NCBI RefSeq assembly: GCF_946479275.1
Contig: NZ_CAMLFE010000002.1
Span: 286,482 to 350,481 of the forward strand
Length of the DNA stretch: 64,000 nt
Direction of reading: 5' to 3'
Source of the DNA: an uncultured Bartonella sp.
GTDB taxonomy: Bacteria > Pseudomonadota > Alphaproteobacteria > Rhizobiales > Rhizobiaceae
Below the pieces are notes generated by a model. The model was not told the DNA's origin and did not search any database. It saw only the letters and a program-made list of their open reading frames with translations. A program made the translations under genes and the position numbers. This document shows positions 21,477 to 30,099 of the stretch, one piece after another. The stretch's first letter is position 1. Every line of letters starts with the position of its first letter.

Positions 21477-22778
21477 ATGGAAAAGGAATTTTTTCGACGC
21501 ACATCCACCTATTCGCGCCGCTTGCGTTCGACAACGCTCATCCGCATCCGCTGGCTTGCTATTTTTAGCCAGACAATAACGATTGCTTTTGTTTCCGTCT
21601 ATCTCGGGTTCAAGTTCCCGATTATCCCGTGCGCAATATTGATTGCTGCATCCATCTGGCTCAATATTTTCCTGACATTTTTTTATTCGATCAATGACCG
21701 ATTATCTTCAAATGTCGCTACTGCCATTCTGGGTGTCGATATTTTTCAATATGCCGCTTTGCTTTATCTGACAGGCGGCCTGCAAAACCCCTTCTCGGTT
21801 TTACTGATTGCTCCGGCCGTAATATCTGCAACCTCTTTGCCTAGAAAACACATTATCTTCCTCAATTTGTTGGTCATCATTCTGGCAAGTTTCCTCTCCA
21901 CCTATTCCGAACCTTTGCCATGGTATCCCGGTCATACAATTGAAATGCCAAGACTTCTCGTTGACGGCATCTGGACGGCAATTGTTTCCTCACTCATATT
22001 TACGACGACCTATGGCTATAGGGTTGCAGAGGAAACCCGAAGTCTCGCTGACGCACTAAGTGCTACCGAACTTATTATGCAGCATGAAAAGCATTTATCC
22101 GAACTGGATGGCCTTGCAGCAGCTGCGGCCCACGAGCTTGGTACCCCGCTTGCAACTATCCAGCTTGTCGTCAAGGAAATGTATAACGGGTTGAAGGATG
22201 ATCCGGAAATAGGCGACGATTTGCGCCTTTTGTTAAGCCAGACCGAACGATGTCGGAACATACTCAAACGTTTGACAACGCTTTCCAGTGAAGGTGAAGA
22301 ACATCTTTCACATTTGAGCCTTCTGGAACTTCTAGAAGAGGTTTCGGAACCGCTTCGCGAATTCGGTATCGATATTGTTTTCGAAAAAGGTGAAACAACC
22401 GGTAAAGAACCGATTTTTCCACGAAACCCAGGTATTCTCTACGGCCTTGGCAATCTATTGGAAAATGCCGTCGATTTTGCGCGCAGCAAGGTCATCATCC
22501 AATATAAATGGAATGAAAAATATGTAGCACTCACAATTATCGATGATGGTCATGGCTATGACCCTTCCATTCTCGATCGTATTGGCGAGCCTTATACCAC
22601 AAGCCGCCACACCGATAGTCAGGGAGGCGGATTGGGGCTTGGACTATTTATTGCAAAAACACTTCTCGAAAGATCGGGAGCGCTTTTGCGCTTCCGGAAT
22701 AGTCCCCAAAAAGAGTTCGGTGCTGAAGTCTATCTGGCATGGAGTAGAAAGGGGTTGACCAAGTCCAACACGATTTGA
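21477..22778 (+). CDS. actS: Redox-sensing histidine kinase ActS (RegB/PrrB family)
   Basis: Inner-membrane sensor kinase that phosphorylates ActR/RegA in response to respiratory redox state. It has 433 residues. Six membrane segments lie between about 25 and 182, including the heptad GGLQNPF at 100-106 that binds quinone in RegB. The H-box AAAAAHELGTPLATI places the phosphorylated His at 219. A Cys sits exactly 40 residues later (C259, in TERCRNIL), matching the spacing of the redox-active Cys265 from His225 in Rhodobacter RegB. The ATP-binding domain has N (LLENAVDFA), DDGHGYDP and GGGLGLGLFIAKTLLER. It is paired with the response regulator 73 bp downstream, so the two are probably one operon. 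Confidence 0.93.
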   Translation: MEKEFFRRTSTYSRRLRSTTLIRIRWLAIFSQTITIAFVSVYLGFKFPIIPCAILIAASIWLNIFLTFFYSINDRLSSNVATAILGVDIFQYAALLYLTGGLQNPFSVLLIAPAVISATSLPRKHIIFLNLLVIILASFLSTYSEPLPWYPGHTIEMPRLLVDGIWTAIVSSLIFTTTYGYRVAEETRSLADALSATELIMQHEKHLSELDGLAAAAAHELGTPLATIQLVVKEMYNGLKDDPEIGDDLRLLLSQTERCRNILKRLTTLSSEGEEHLSHLSLLELLEEVSEPLREFGIDIVFEKGETTGKEPIFPRNPGILYGLGNLLENAVDFARSKVIIQYKWNEKYVALTIIDDGHGYDPSILDRIGEPYTTSRHTDSQGGGLGLGLFIAKTLLERSGALLRFRNSPQKEFGAEVYLAWSRKGLTKSNTI

Positions 22779-22851
22779 CAATTTGTCGCAGTCAAGGCTA
22801 ATGTTGACAATCAAGCGGTACATTTTACCCCTACCCGATAAAGGACGATGG

Positions 22852-23412
22852 ATGACTGACACTGCACATGATCAGAATGCAATTGGGGACGATACTTCTT
22901 TGCTTCTGGTTGACGACGACAAGCCGTTTCTTCACCGTTTGGCGCGTGCCATGGAAACACGTGGTTTCAATGTGACTATGGCCGAATCAGTGCAAGACGG
23001 CATTGCCAACGTGCGCCATAGTCCACCTGCTTATGCGGTGGTTGATCTCAAATTGGGGGATGGTAACGGGCTTGATGTCATTGAAGAAATTCGCAAAATC
23101 CGCCCCGACACCCATATGATCGTATTAACCGGTTATGGCAATATTGCCTCAGCTGTCAATGCTGTGAAACTCGGCGCAATCGACTATCTCTCGAAACCTG
23201 CCGATGCCGACGACATATTCGGAGCTTTAACCCGCCACGCCGGTGAAAAAGCTCCAGTACCGGAAAATCCTATGTCGGCGGATCGGGTACGTTGGGAACA
23301 CATCCAACGCGTTTACGAAATGTGCGACCGTAATGTTTCTGAAACCGCCCGCAAGCTCAACATGCACCGGCGTACTTTACAACGTATTCTGGCAAAGCGT
23401 GCACCGCGCTGA
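22852..23412 (+). CDS. actR: Response regulator ActR (RegA/PrrA family)
   Basis: DNA-binding partner of ActS that controls respiration, carbon and nitrogen genes according to redox state. The ATG at 22852 follows AAGGAC and gives 186 residues, the family size (~184). A TTG at 22783 in frame is rejected. The receiver domain has the acidic pocket DDD at 21-23, phospho-acceptor D65 in VVDLKLGDGNG, and conserved T/K (VLTGYG; LSKPADADD). The C-terminus carries the compact Fis-like helix-turn-helix typical of RegA (NVSETARKLNMHRRTLQRIL). The proline-rich linker between domains is short, as in the family. Confidence 0.94.
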   Translation: MTDTAHDQNAIGDDTSLLLVDDDKPFLHRLARAMETRGFNVTMAESVQDGIANVRHSPPAYAVVDLKLGDGNGLDVIEEIRKIRPDTHMIVLTGYGNIASAVNAVKLGAIDYLSKPADADDIFGALTRHAGEKAPVPENPMSADRVRWEHIQRVYEMCDRNVSETARKLNMHRRTLQRILAKRAPR

Positions 23413-23459
23413 AATTAAAATGACGTGTCGAAAACCGGAATGCCGCATGACACTTCTGC

Positions 23460-23493
23460 GCCAGTGCCGCTCTGATGCCAGTGCCGCCCTGAT
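23460..23493. repeat. 17-bp tandem duplication after actR
   Basis: Two adjacent 17-bp units, GCCAGTGCCGCTCTGAT and GCCAGTGCCGCCCTGAT (one mismatch), in the spacer 48 bp after the actR stop. It looks like a local slippage duplication. Confidence 0.8.
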
Positions 23494-23640
23494 AAATGTC
23501 GCTTATTCCGGCACGCAACCTTTTTGACAAAAACCTGTCACCAAGAATGTCTGGAATTACGAAAGAATCTATAGAATTGCCCAAAAATGTAAAAAATTAA
23601 TATGAGGCGTATACGGCCGGCTTTTTGATTTTTCGTGAAT

Positions 23641-24144
23641 TCATCCGGCTTTCTCATCATTGTCGTCGGCAAGGTCGAATCCTTCGAGTTCGGCGCGAGT
23701 AAGTCTCCGTGCTGCAACCCTCGAAAATCGCAACATAACGGCTTTGCGTGTTGCTGCCGACATGCGATGTTCTGGCGCCTCCCGCATAATATAGCCGTCA
23801 AAACCATCGGCCAGAATAAACCCGCAATCTTCAGGAAAAAGTTCCATCGGAACTTCGTTGTGACTGGCAAAATAGAGGCGGTCGCAATGTATCCGGTAGT
23901 CCGGCCATTTATGATCGGCTTTCAAATCTCCTATCGACGATTTGATCTCGACAATAATCACTTCGCCCTTGCGTGTAATTCCGACAAGGTCGGCCCGCCT
24001 TCCGTCGGCAAGTGGCAATTCGCTTAAAACGGGAATACCAAGTCGCAAAAAAAGTCTTTGAACGCCGTGGCGAACCATCAGGGCTTTTTCTGACTGGCGC
24101 CCGTCGTCCAATGGATGTTCTTTATGAAGATTGATAATCGGCAT
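23641..24144 (-). CDS. mmcB: MmcB-family DNA repair protein
   Basis: In Caulobacter, MmcB is a small PD-(D/E)XK-fold protein made in response to DNA damage, with a proposed role in repair. This 167-residue protein shows the nuclease-like core: a Glu in the first helix region (SEKALMVRHGVQRLFLRLG), GRRADLVGI with the metal-binding Asp, and the EIKSS motif (VEIKSSIGDLKADHKW). The C-terminal tail is acidic (DLADDNDEKAG). It starts at an ATG at 24144. Neighbours are actR (convergent) and an esterase gene on the same strand ~200 bp upstream. The family assignment is confident; the biochemical role is inferred from homologues. Confidence 0.85.
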   Translation of the reverse strand: MPIINLHKEHPLDDGRQSEKALMVRHGVQRLFLRLGIPVLSELPLADGRRADLVGITRKGEVIIVEIKSSIGDLKADHKWPDYRIHCDRLYFASHNEVPMELFPEDCGFILADGFDGYIMREAPEHRMSAATRKAVMLRFSRVAARRLTRAELEGFDLADDNDEKAG

Positions 24145-24349
24145 AACGAGAAAGTTTACTTGTTCCTTTTGAATTCATATCCGGCAGTTTTTTTCATTGC
24201 TCGTGACTGTTGATCGACATGAGCCTTGAAACAACAATTCGCAAACACGTTTATCGGTAATTCTTTTATCTCAATCGGTTTTAGCGATCCAATTTACGAA
24301 TGTCGGTTCACTCATGCCTGTTCATTTGCGCAAAATGACCAGTGCTACA

Positions 24350-25069
24350 TTATTGGTGATGAACGCCCAGTTCATTCAATGTCTTTTCGATCATTGGCAA
24401 CATTTTTTCAACAATGACAGCGACGCCTTTTTCATTGGGATGTTTGCCATCGTCCAACTGCAGATCCTGATGACCTGCTACGCCTTCCAGAAAGAAAGGA
24501 TAGAAGGTGACATGATATTTATCGGCAAGACGTTGATAGATCGACTCGAATTGCTGCGCTTTTTCCTTGCCATAATTGGGAGCGCTTTTCATACCGACAA
24601 ATATGACCGGAATTTTGCGCTCTTTCAATCGTGACAACATGAAATCGAGATTTTCTTCCGTAACTTTCGGGTCTATGCCGCGCAACATGTCGTTGGCACC
24701 GAGTTCCAGAATGACAAGACCTGTTTGTTCGGGTACCGACCAGTCAAGACGTTCGCGGCCGCCTGTCGTTGTATCACCCGAAACTCCCGCATTGATAACT
24801 GATATATTATAATTTTTTGCCTGCAAGGCGGCTTCAAGGGCGGCGGTAAAGGATTTATCGACGGGGAGCCTGTAACCGGCCATAAGGCTATCGCCGAAAC
24901 CGACAATCTGGAATGGACGTGGCGGCGTCAAATCATCATCGAGAACTGTTGTTTCACTATCTTCTCGTGCCGGTTCCTGTATTTGCCCTGTTTCTTCAGC
25001 AAATAGAGGCAAACTCGCGATGCAGCCAAAAGAAAGGCCGATAATAGCGCAAATGAATGATCGCAACAT
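24350..25069 (-). CDS. Periplasmic SGNH-hydrolase (arylesterase / TesA-like lysophospholipase)
   Basis: An exported esterase of the GDSL/SGNH fold. It has 239 residues with a signal peptide (about 1-24, LPLFAEE cleavage region). Block I is GFGDSLMAGY (catalytic Ser), block III is LGANDMLRG (the Asn), and block V is DGKHPNEKG (Asp and His). An acidic linker between signal peptide and domain (EPAREDSETTVLDDD) suggests a mature protein free in the periplasm. It is divergent from the YbbA/YbbP-type ABC genes across 73 bp, the same association as tesA-ybbA-ybbP in enterobacteria. That pairing supports a joint envelope-lipid role; the natural substrate is unknown. Confidence 0.9.
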   Translation of the reverse strand: MLRSFICAIIGLSFGCIASLPLFAEETGQIQEPAREDSETTVLDDDLTPPRPFQIVGFGDSLMAGYRLPVDKSFTAALEAALQAKNYNISVINAGVSGDTTTGGRERLDWSVPEQTGLVILELGANDMLRGIDPKVTEENLDFMLSRLKERKIPVIFVGMKSAPNYGKEKAQQFESIYQRLADKYHVTFYPFFLEGVAGHQDLQLDDGKHPNEKGVAVIVEKMLPMIEKTLNELGVHHQ

Positions 25070-25142
25070 TATTTCTCAATCCCTTTACGAGAAGTATAAT
25101 TATATTTTAAATCAGCTTAAGGCATAAGAACAGGAGTTATTT

Positions 25143-25832
25143 GTGGCAAGTTCACTGGTTAAACTGAAAAATATTGATCTTACTCTTGGTGAAGGAAGCT
25201 CGCGCGTTCACGTTTTAAAGGAATTGTCACTTACGGTAAATCAAGGTGAAACCGTAGGTATAGTCGGCCCCTCCGGCTCCGGCAAATCGACATTGCTTAT
25301 GGTGCTTGCCGGACTTGAAAAAATCGATAGCGGTGAAATAACCATTGCGGATACGCGCATCGACAAGATGAATGAAGATGAAGCAGCGATTTTTCGCGGG
25401 CAGAATATTGGTATTGTTTTCCAATCCTTCCAACTTATTCCCAATATGACGGCTTGGGAAAATGCGGCTGTTCCGCTTGAACTTGCTGGAAACGGGGAAG
25501 CTTTCGATATTGCAAAAAAAGAACTCGAGCGCGTGGGGCTTGGCGGCCGGCTTAACCATTATCCTGCAACATTATCAGGTGGCGAACAACAGCGCGTTGC
25601 GATTGCCCGCGCGCTCGCCCCCAATCCACGTATATTGGTTGCCGACGAACCGACGGGCAATCTCGATGCCGACACCGGTAAAACAATTGCCGACCTCATA
25701 TTCAAACGCGCAAAAGAACATGGATTGACGACTGTGCTTGTTACCCACGATCTTGGCCTTGCAGCACGCTGTGAACGCCAAATCCATGTAAAAAACGGTC
25801 GCATTGAAAATGAAAGCGTGATGCCGGCATGA
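25143..25832 (+). CDS. ybbA: ABC transporter ATP-binding protein (YbbA-like)
   Basis: ATPase of a MacB/LolD-type ABC system that works on envelope lipids or lipoproteins and not in solute import. It has 229 residues from a GTG at 25143 with CAGGAG upstream. Walker A is GPSGSGKST, the Q-loop region is VFQSFQLIPNMTAWENA, the signature is LSGGEQQRVAIARAL, Walker B is ILVADEPTGNLD, and the H-loop is VTHD. It overlaps the permease gene by 4 bp (ATGA), so the two are translationally coupled. The divergent esterase strengthens the YbbA name. Confidence 0.92.
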   Translation: MASSLVKLKNIDLTLGEGSSRVHVLKELSLTVNQGETVGIVGPSGSGKSTLLMVLAGLEKIDSGEITIADTRIDKMNEDEAAIFRGQNIGIVFQSFQLIPNMTAWENAAVPLELAGNGEAFDIAKKELERVGLGGRLNHYPATLSGGEQQRVAIARALAPNPRILVADEPTGNLDADTGKTIADLIFKRAKEHGLTTVLVTHDLGLAARCERQIHVKNGRIENESVMPA

Positions 25833-28396
25833 AAAGATTTCAAGAACTTTGTCTGGCATGGCGTTTCTGTTTGAGAGAAATGCGTAGCGGCCTTAAAGGA
25901 TTTTATATTTTCCTTAGCCTGATTGCATTGGGCGTTGCGGCGATTGGCGGAGTGGATGGTGTTTCAAAAAATATCAGCAATGAAATCAAAAATCAGGGGC
26001 AAGTAATTCTTGCCGCAGATATTCGTTTCAGCCATACACAGCGTGAGGCAAATGCAAAAGAATTGGCATTTTTCAAAGCCAATGGAAAAGTTTCCGAAAA
26101 TATTCTTATGCGCTCGATGGCACGACGTGTCGATACCAATGATGGCACATTGGTCGAAATAAAGGCTGTCGACAGCTTCTATCCGCTTTATGGCAAGTTA
26201 AAAACCGCGCCTCAAGCCACGAATGACGAATTGTTTGGAAAAGATAATAAAGCTTCTGGTGATTCTGGCAGTTTTGGTGTCGCCATTCAGAAACTTTTGC
26301 TTGACCGGCTCCAACTTCACATTGGTGACAAAATTAGAATTGGCGATTGCGACTTTACAATTCGCGCAGTCGTCGAAGAAGAACCTGACCTCTTGTCGGA
26401 AGGCTTTCAGCTTGGGCCGCGGGTTTTTATGTCGATTGATGCTTTACGCGAAACGGGTCTTATCGTTCCCGGAAGTTTGCACAATTTTGTCTATCGACTG
26501 AAACTCGATAATCCGTCGGACAGCAGCTTGCAAAACCTTCGGAATAACCATGAAAAAGAGTTTTCGGAAAATGGTTGGGCGATCCGCACCCACGTCGATG
26601 CTGCTCCTGTTTTGCAAAAAAACATTGAACGTTTTACCAGTTTTCTGACTCTTATCGGGCTTACAGCGCTCGTTGTCGGAGGCGTTGGCATTGCCAATTC
26701 TGTCAGTGCCTATATGGACAAAAAACGTAAAGTAATAGCCATATTCAAAGCACTTGGCGCGCGCTCGCGTTTTATTGAAGAAATCTATTTTTCACAAATC
26801 ATGCTCATCGCATTGATAGGAATTGTGATCGGGCTTGTTTTCGCGGCAATTATTCCCTTTGTGGCAAGTTTTGTCATCAGCCATTATTTACCATTTTTCG
26901 GGCATGCGCATTTTTCACCAACCAGTCTCATCCTTGCGGTCATTTTTGCATTACTGACAGTTTCTGCCTTTGCTATTCTGCCTTTATCGCGGGCCCGCTT
27001 TATTTCGGTAACCACGCTTCTTCGTCCCTTCGACATTTCGACAGTCAAAAAACCGGATAAATCTGCGTTGCTCATTTCAGCAATATTGCTTCTCATAACC
27101 GCAATTCTTGCAATCGCAACAGCCTCCGACAAAAAACTTGCTTTCATATTTATCATCGCAGTCATTATTGTCTTCCTTGTTTTAAGAGCTGTTTCTTCGA
27201 CCATTATTTTTCTCGCGCGCAAATGCGTCCATGTCCATTCAACTATTTTGCGCGTTGCAATAGCCAATATTTATCGACCGCAATCCATAACCCCTTCGGT
27301 TGTTCTGGCACTTGGGCTCGGTTTGACACTGCTTGTCACGCTTTCCACCATCGACAGCAATTTGAGATCGGAGCTGTCCGGTTCGGTTCCTGAAAAGGCT
27401 CCCGATTTCTTCTTTATGGATATTCTGAAAAGTGATGCAGACGATTTTTCAAGCTTTTTGCATCATCAAGATCCGTCGGGAAGTTTCAAGATTATGCCGA
27501 CATTGCGCGCCCGCATCACAAAAATAAACGGTGAACCGGTGAAAAACAGACAGGTAAAAGAAGAAAGTGAATGGGTATTACGGGGTGACCGGAATATCAC
27601 CTATTCGGCTGCTATGCCGGAAAACACCGTGCTTTCGGAAGGCCAATGGTGGAAAAATGACACAAGTGATGCAATCGAGGTTTCTGTTTCCAAAAGGGAA
27701 GCAAACGGGCTGTTTTTGAAACTTGATGATACCATCACTGTCAATGTGTCGGGGAGGGAAATAACAGCCCGCATTACCAGTTTCCGTGATGTCGATTGGG
27801 ATTCATTCAATATGAATTTCGTGATGATTTTTTCGCCACAAGCTTTGCAAGCTGCACCACATGTTTACCTTGCAACTTTCAAAGCGGGGAAAAACCATAG
27901 CATCAATGAAGCGGGATTGATGCGCGACATTGCAAAACGATTCCCTTCAATTACGGTCGTACCGGTTCATCAGGTTCTTGATGACGCAAGAAAAATCGTT
28001 GACAAAATCGGTATTGCAATCCGTGCGTCATCTGCGATCGCAATTCTTGCCGCAATTCTTGTTCTTGTCGGCACACTTTCTTCGACCAACCGGTCGCGTA
28101 TTCATGATGCTGTGGTCTTGAAAACCTTGGGCGCAACCCGCAAAATGCTTCTCAAGGCCTATCTTGCCGAATATACAATTCTTGGACTTGCAACAGCGAT
28201 TTTTGCATTTGTTGCCGGAACAATAGCCGGCACGATGATCGGCCGGTATAAAATGGAGATAACCAATACCCATTTTTTCTTCAGCTCGGGTGTCATGGTT
28301 GTCCTTGTCGCTCTTATCCTGACAATCGGTTTCGGTCTTATCGGAACCTGGCACATTTTGAGTGAAAAACCATCGCGTTTTCTTAAAGAATTGTAA
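25829..28396 (+). CDS. ybbP: ABC transporter permease with two FtsX domains (YbbP-like)
   Basis: Membrane partner of the preceding ATPase. The 855 residues fit the large YbbP/LolE-like permeases. A first membrane segment (about 23-43) precedes a large periplasmic MacB-type domain (about 45-260). Three segments form the first FtsX domain (about 265-410). Further segments follow near 415-460, then a second periplasmic domain (about 490-720) and a second FtsX domain at the C-terminus (about 735-850). The motif KALGARSRFIEEIY, repeated as KTLGATRKMLLKAY, is the cytoplasmic coupling helix seen in this family. Function beyond lipid or lipoprotein handling is not established. Confidence 0.92.
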   Translation: MKRFQELCLAWRFCLREMRSGLKGFYIFLSLIALGVAAIGGVDGVSKNISNEIKNQGQVILAADIRFSHTQREANAKELAFFKANGKVSENILMRSMARRVDTNDGTLVEIKAVDSFYPLYGKLKTAPQATNDELFGKDNKASGDSGSFGVAIQKLLLDRLQLHIGDKIRIGDCDFTIRAVVEEEPDLLSEGFQLGPRVFMSIDALRETGLIVPGSLHNFVYRLKLDNPSDSSLQNLRNNHEKEFSENGWAIRTHVDAAPVLQKNIERFTSFLTLIGLTALVVGGVGIANSVSAYMDKKRKVIAIFKALGARSRFIEEIYFSQIMLIALIGIVIGLVFAAIIPFVASFVISHYLPFFGHAHFSPTSLILAVIFALLTVSAFAILPLSRARFISVTTLLRPFDISTVKKPDKSALLISAILLLITAILAIATASDKKLAFIFIIAVIIVFLVLRAVSSTIIFLARKCVHVHSTILRVAIANIYRPQSITPSVVLALGLGLTLLVTLSTIDSNLRSELSGSVPEKAPDFFFMDILKSDADDFSSFLHHQDPSGSFKIMPTLRARITKINGEPVKNRQVKEESEWVLRGDRNITYSAAMPENTVLSEGQWWKNDTSDAIEVSVSKREANGLFLKLDDTITVNVSGREITARITSFRDVDWDSFNMNFVMIFSPQALQAAPHVYLATFKAGKNHSINEAGLMRDIAKRFPSITVVPVHQVLDDARKIVDKIGIAIRASSAIAILAAILVLVGTLSSTNRSRIHDAVVLKTLGATRKMLLKAYLAEYTILGLATAIFAFVAGTIAGTMIGRYKMEITNTHFFFSSGVMVVLVALILTIGFGLIGTWHILSEKPSRFLKEL

Positions 28397-28454
28397 TGTG
28401 TTGAAAACAATGAAAGACTTGTAATTTATCAAATTAATGACCATAATATCGGTT

Positions 28455-28562
28455 AGGCATGCTGGGGTTCCGCCAGCGGCGCCCGGATTTCGAGTGGGGG
28501 AAAAACAGTTTTCCCAGCCATTTACCGACACCGTCCGGAACACAAGCTAAAGGATTATTTAT
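28455..28562 (+). ncRNA. Structured leader, candidate ybhL motif, upstream of the BI-1 gene
   Basis: The ~165-bp spacer before the BI-1 gene holds an ordered GC-rich block. It contains GCTGG (28461-28465) pairing with CCAGC (28473-28477), the conserved-looking GGCGCCCGGATTTCGAG, and GGGAAAA...TTTTCCC around 28497-28515. A ybhL leader RNA motif is known upstream of this very gene family in Rhizobiales (found in the screen that gave the SAM-II, speF, serC and suhB motifs). Position and gene context are seen; identity with the motif is recalled and not computed. The ligand or function is unknown. Confidence 0.6.
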
Positions 28563-29333
28563 ATGGCTGATTTCAGAAACTTTCGCCCGACGACAGTCAC
28601 TCAGGCCGATGCTTCCATTGACCAAGGACTGCGCAGTTATATGCTAGGCGTCTACAACGCGATGGCAATCGGGCTTGTTATAACAGGTATCGCAGCGTTT
28701 GCTATTGCTTCACTTGCAACAACAAGCGATCCGACACCTTATATGTTACCCAATGGCGTCCATCTAACATCATTCGGTGTTACCTTCTATACGTCGCCGT
28801 TTGCTTATGTTGTGATGTTTGCCCCGCTCATTGCAGTTTTCTTTCTAAGCTTCAAAATCGGGTCGTTGAGCACAAGTTCGGCGCGCGCATTGTTTTTTGT
28901 CTATGCAGCACTCGTCGGTTTGTCGCTTTCGTCAATCATTTTGCGCTACACACCTGCAAGCATTACGCAGACATTCTTTATCACTGCGGCTTCTTTCGGT
29001 GCCCTTTCGCTCTATGGTTACACAACAAGACGCGATCTGACAGGCATGGGGTCTTTCCTCTTCATGGGGTTGATTGGTCTTCTGCTTGCCATGGTTGTCA
29101 ATTTGTTCCTTGGTTCGAATGCGCTGCAATTTGCAATCTCGATTATCGGTGTTCTTATTTTTGCCGGTCTTACCGCTTATGATACACAGACAATCAAGGT
29201 TATGTATTATGAAGGCGATGCTGAAGAAACACGCGGCCGCAAGGTTGTGATGGGTGCTTTGACACTCTATCTCGACTTCATTAATATGTTCGTTTTCTTG
29301 TTGCAATTCCTCGGTCAGAATCGCAACTCCTGA
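28563..29333 (+). CDS. Bax inhibitor-1 / YccA-family membrane protein (YbhL-like)
   Basis: A seven-helix inner-membrane protein of the BI-1 (TMBIM) family; bacterial members are implicated in ion (Ca2+/H+) leak or in control of membrane proteases such as FtsH. It has 256 residues: a cytoplasmic N-terminus (MADFRNFRPTTVTQADASID), then hydrophobic segments near 28-50, 80-100, 107-127, 135-153, 160-180, 185-205 and 232-252. The family signature AYDTQTIKVMYYEGD lies near 205-220. It begins with ATG after an AAAGGA site and is preceded by a structured leader. It is followed at once by a strong terminator, so it is monocistronic. Confidence 0.93.
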   Translation: MADFRNFRPTTVTQADASIDQGLRSYMLGVYNAMAIGLVITGIAAFAIASLATTSDPTPYMLPNGVHLTSFGVTFYTSPFAYVVMFAPLIAVFFLSFKIGSLSTSSARALFFVYAALVGLSLSSIILRYTPASITQTFFITAASFGALSLYGYTTRRDLTGMGSFLFMGLIGLLLAMVVNLFLGSNALQFAISIIGVLIFAGLTAYDTQTIKVMYYEGDAEETRGRKVVMGALTLYLDFINMFVFLLQFLGQNRNS

Positions 29334-29360
29334 TAATTCGAATATAAAACGATTTTTAAA

Positions 29361-29390
29361 CCCCGTCTTTTTTGAAGACGGGGTTTTCTT
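29361..29390 (+). terminator. Rho-independent terminator after the BI-1 gene
   Basis: CCCCGTCTT (29361-29369), 5-base loop, AAGACGGGG (29375-29383), then TTTTCTTTT. A textbook terminator 28 bp after the stop codon. Confidence 0.92.
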
Positions 29391-29517
29391 TTGGCAAAAT
29401 TTAAAGGTGTCGGAATTTGCTTATCCGATTATGTGCACGGTTTTCCGATGGAATTTAAATGGTAAATGCAACCGCTTTCCGATGCTCTTCAAAAGAAGAT
29501 AAATCCAATAAAAAAGC

Positions 29518-29886
29518 TCAAACAATTTTGAAAAGTTTTTTGTCAAACACTTTCAGAACATTGCGAAGTTCTTTGCCACGTTTCAAAATCAAACCGCTTG
29601 CCGCAATGACGCTGTAAGCACCCTGTCGGTTCGCCAATTTCGGATTTTTCTCGACACGATAAAGCGGTACCTCGGCAGTACGGCGAAATATAGAAAAAAC
29701 GGCTCTATCATCAAGATGGTCAATCGCATAATCGCGCCATTCACCGGCAGCAACCATCTGGCCATAAACACGCAATATCGCATTCAGTTCAATTCGGTTG
29801 AAAGCAACAGGTCCTGAATGTTTTCTGGGAGTATTCTGTGAAAAAGCTTCGATTATTATTGCTTCATCGTCGCTCATATCAGCCAT
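29518..29886 (-). CDS. DUF2794 domain protein
   Basis: A small conserved alphaproteobacterial protein of unknown function. From the ATG at 29886 it has 122 residues; an in-frame GTG five codons earlier (29901) is possible. The DUF2794 core is visible as FNRIELNAILRVYGQMVAAGEWRDYAID, followed by HLDDRAVFSIFRR and the C-terminal QGAYSVIAASGLILKRGKELRNVLKVF. There is no signal peptide or membrane segment. It is probably a single-gene unit; the convergent BI-1 gene ends before a terminator ~130 bp away. No function should be inferred beyond family membership. Confidence 0.85.
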   Translation of the reverse strand: MADMSDDEAIIIEAFSQNTPRKHSGPVAFNRIELNAILRVYGQMVAAGEWRDYAIDHLDDRAVFSIFRRTAEVPLYRVEKNPKLANRQGAYSVIAASGLILKRGKELRNVLKVFDKKLFKIV

Positions 29887-30099
29887 AGTTTTGTCTTTCA
29901 CCGTTTACGGAAGATATTGTCCCATTTTAAATGGTTACGCAATTTTTCTCGCAACAATTAAATCTTTTATCATAGTTTAATGAAAAAATAGATGGTAATA
30001 GTCTTCAACTTCAAGCGACCCAACTTGTAGTTTTAAAGCTGTCACTTCATATTATGGTTAAAGCTTTCAAGCGGGGCAACTCTGCTTTCAGAAAAAATC

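Noticed and set aside
28459..28647. 62-codon frame over the BI-1 leader
   Set aside because: It overlaps both the structured leader and the start of the BI-1 gene in another frame; the stems explain the sequence better.
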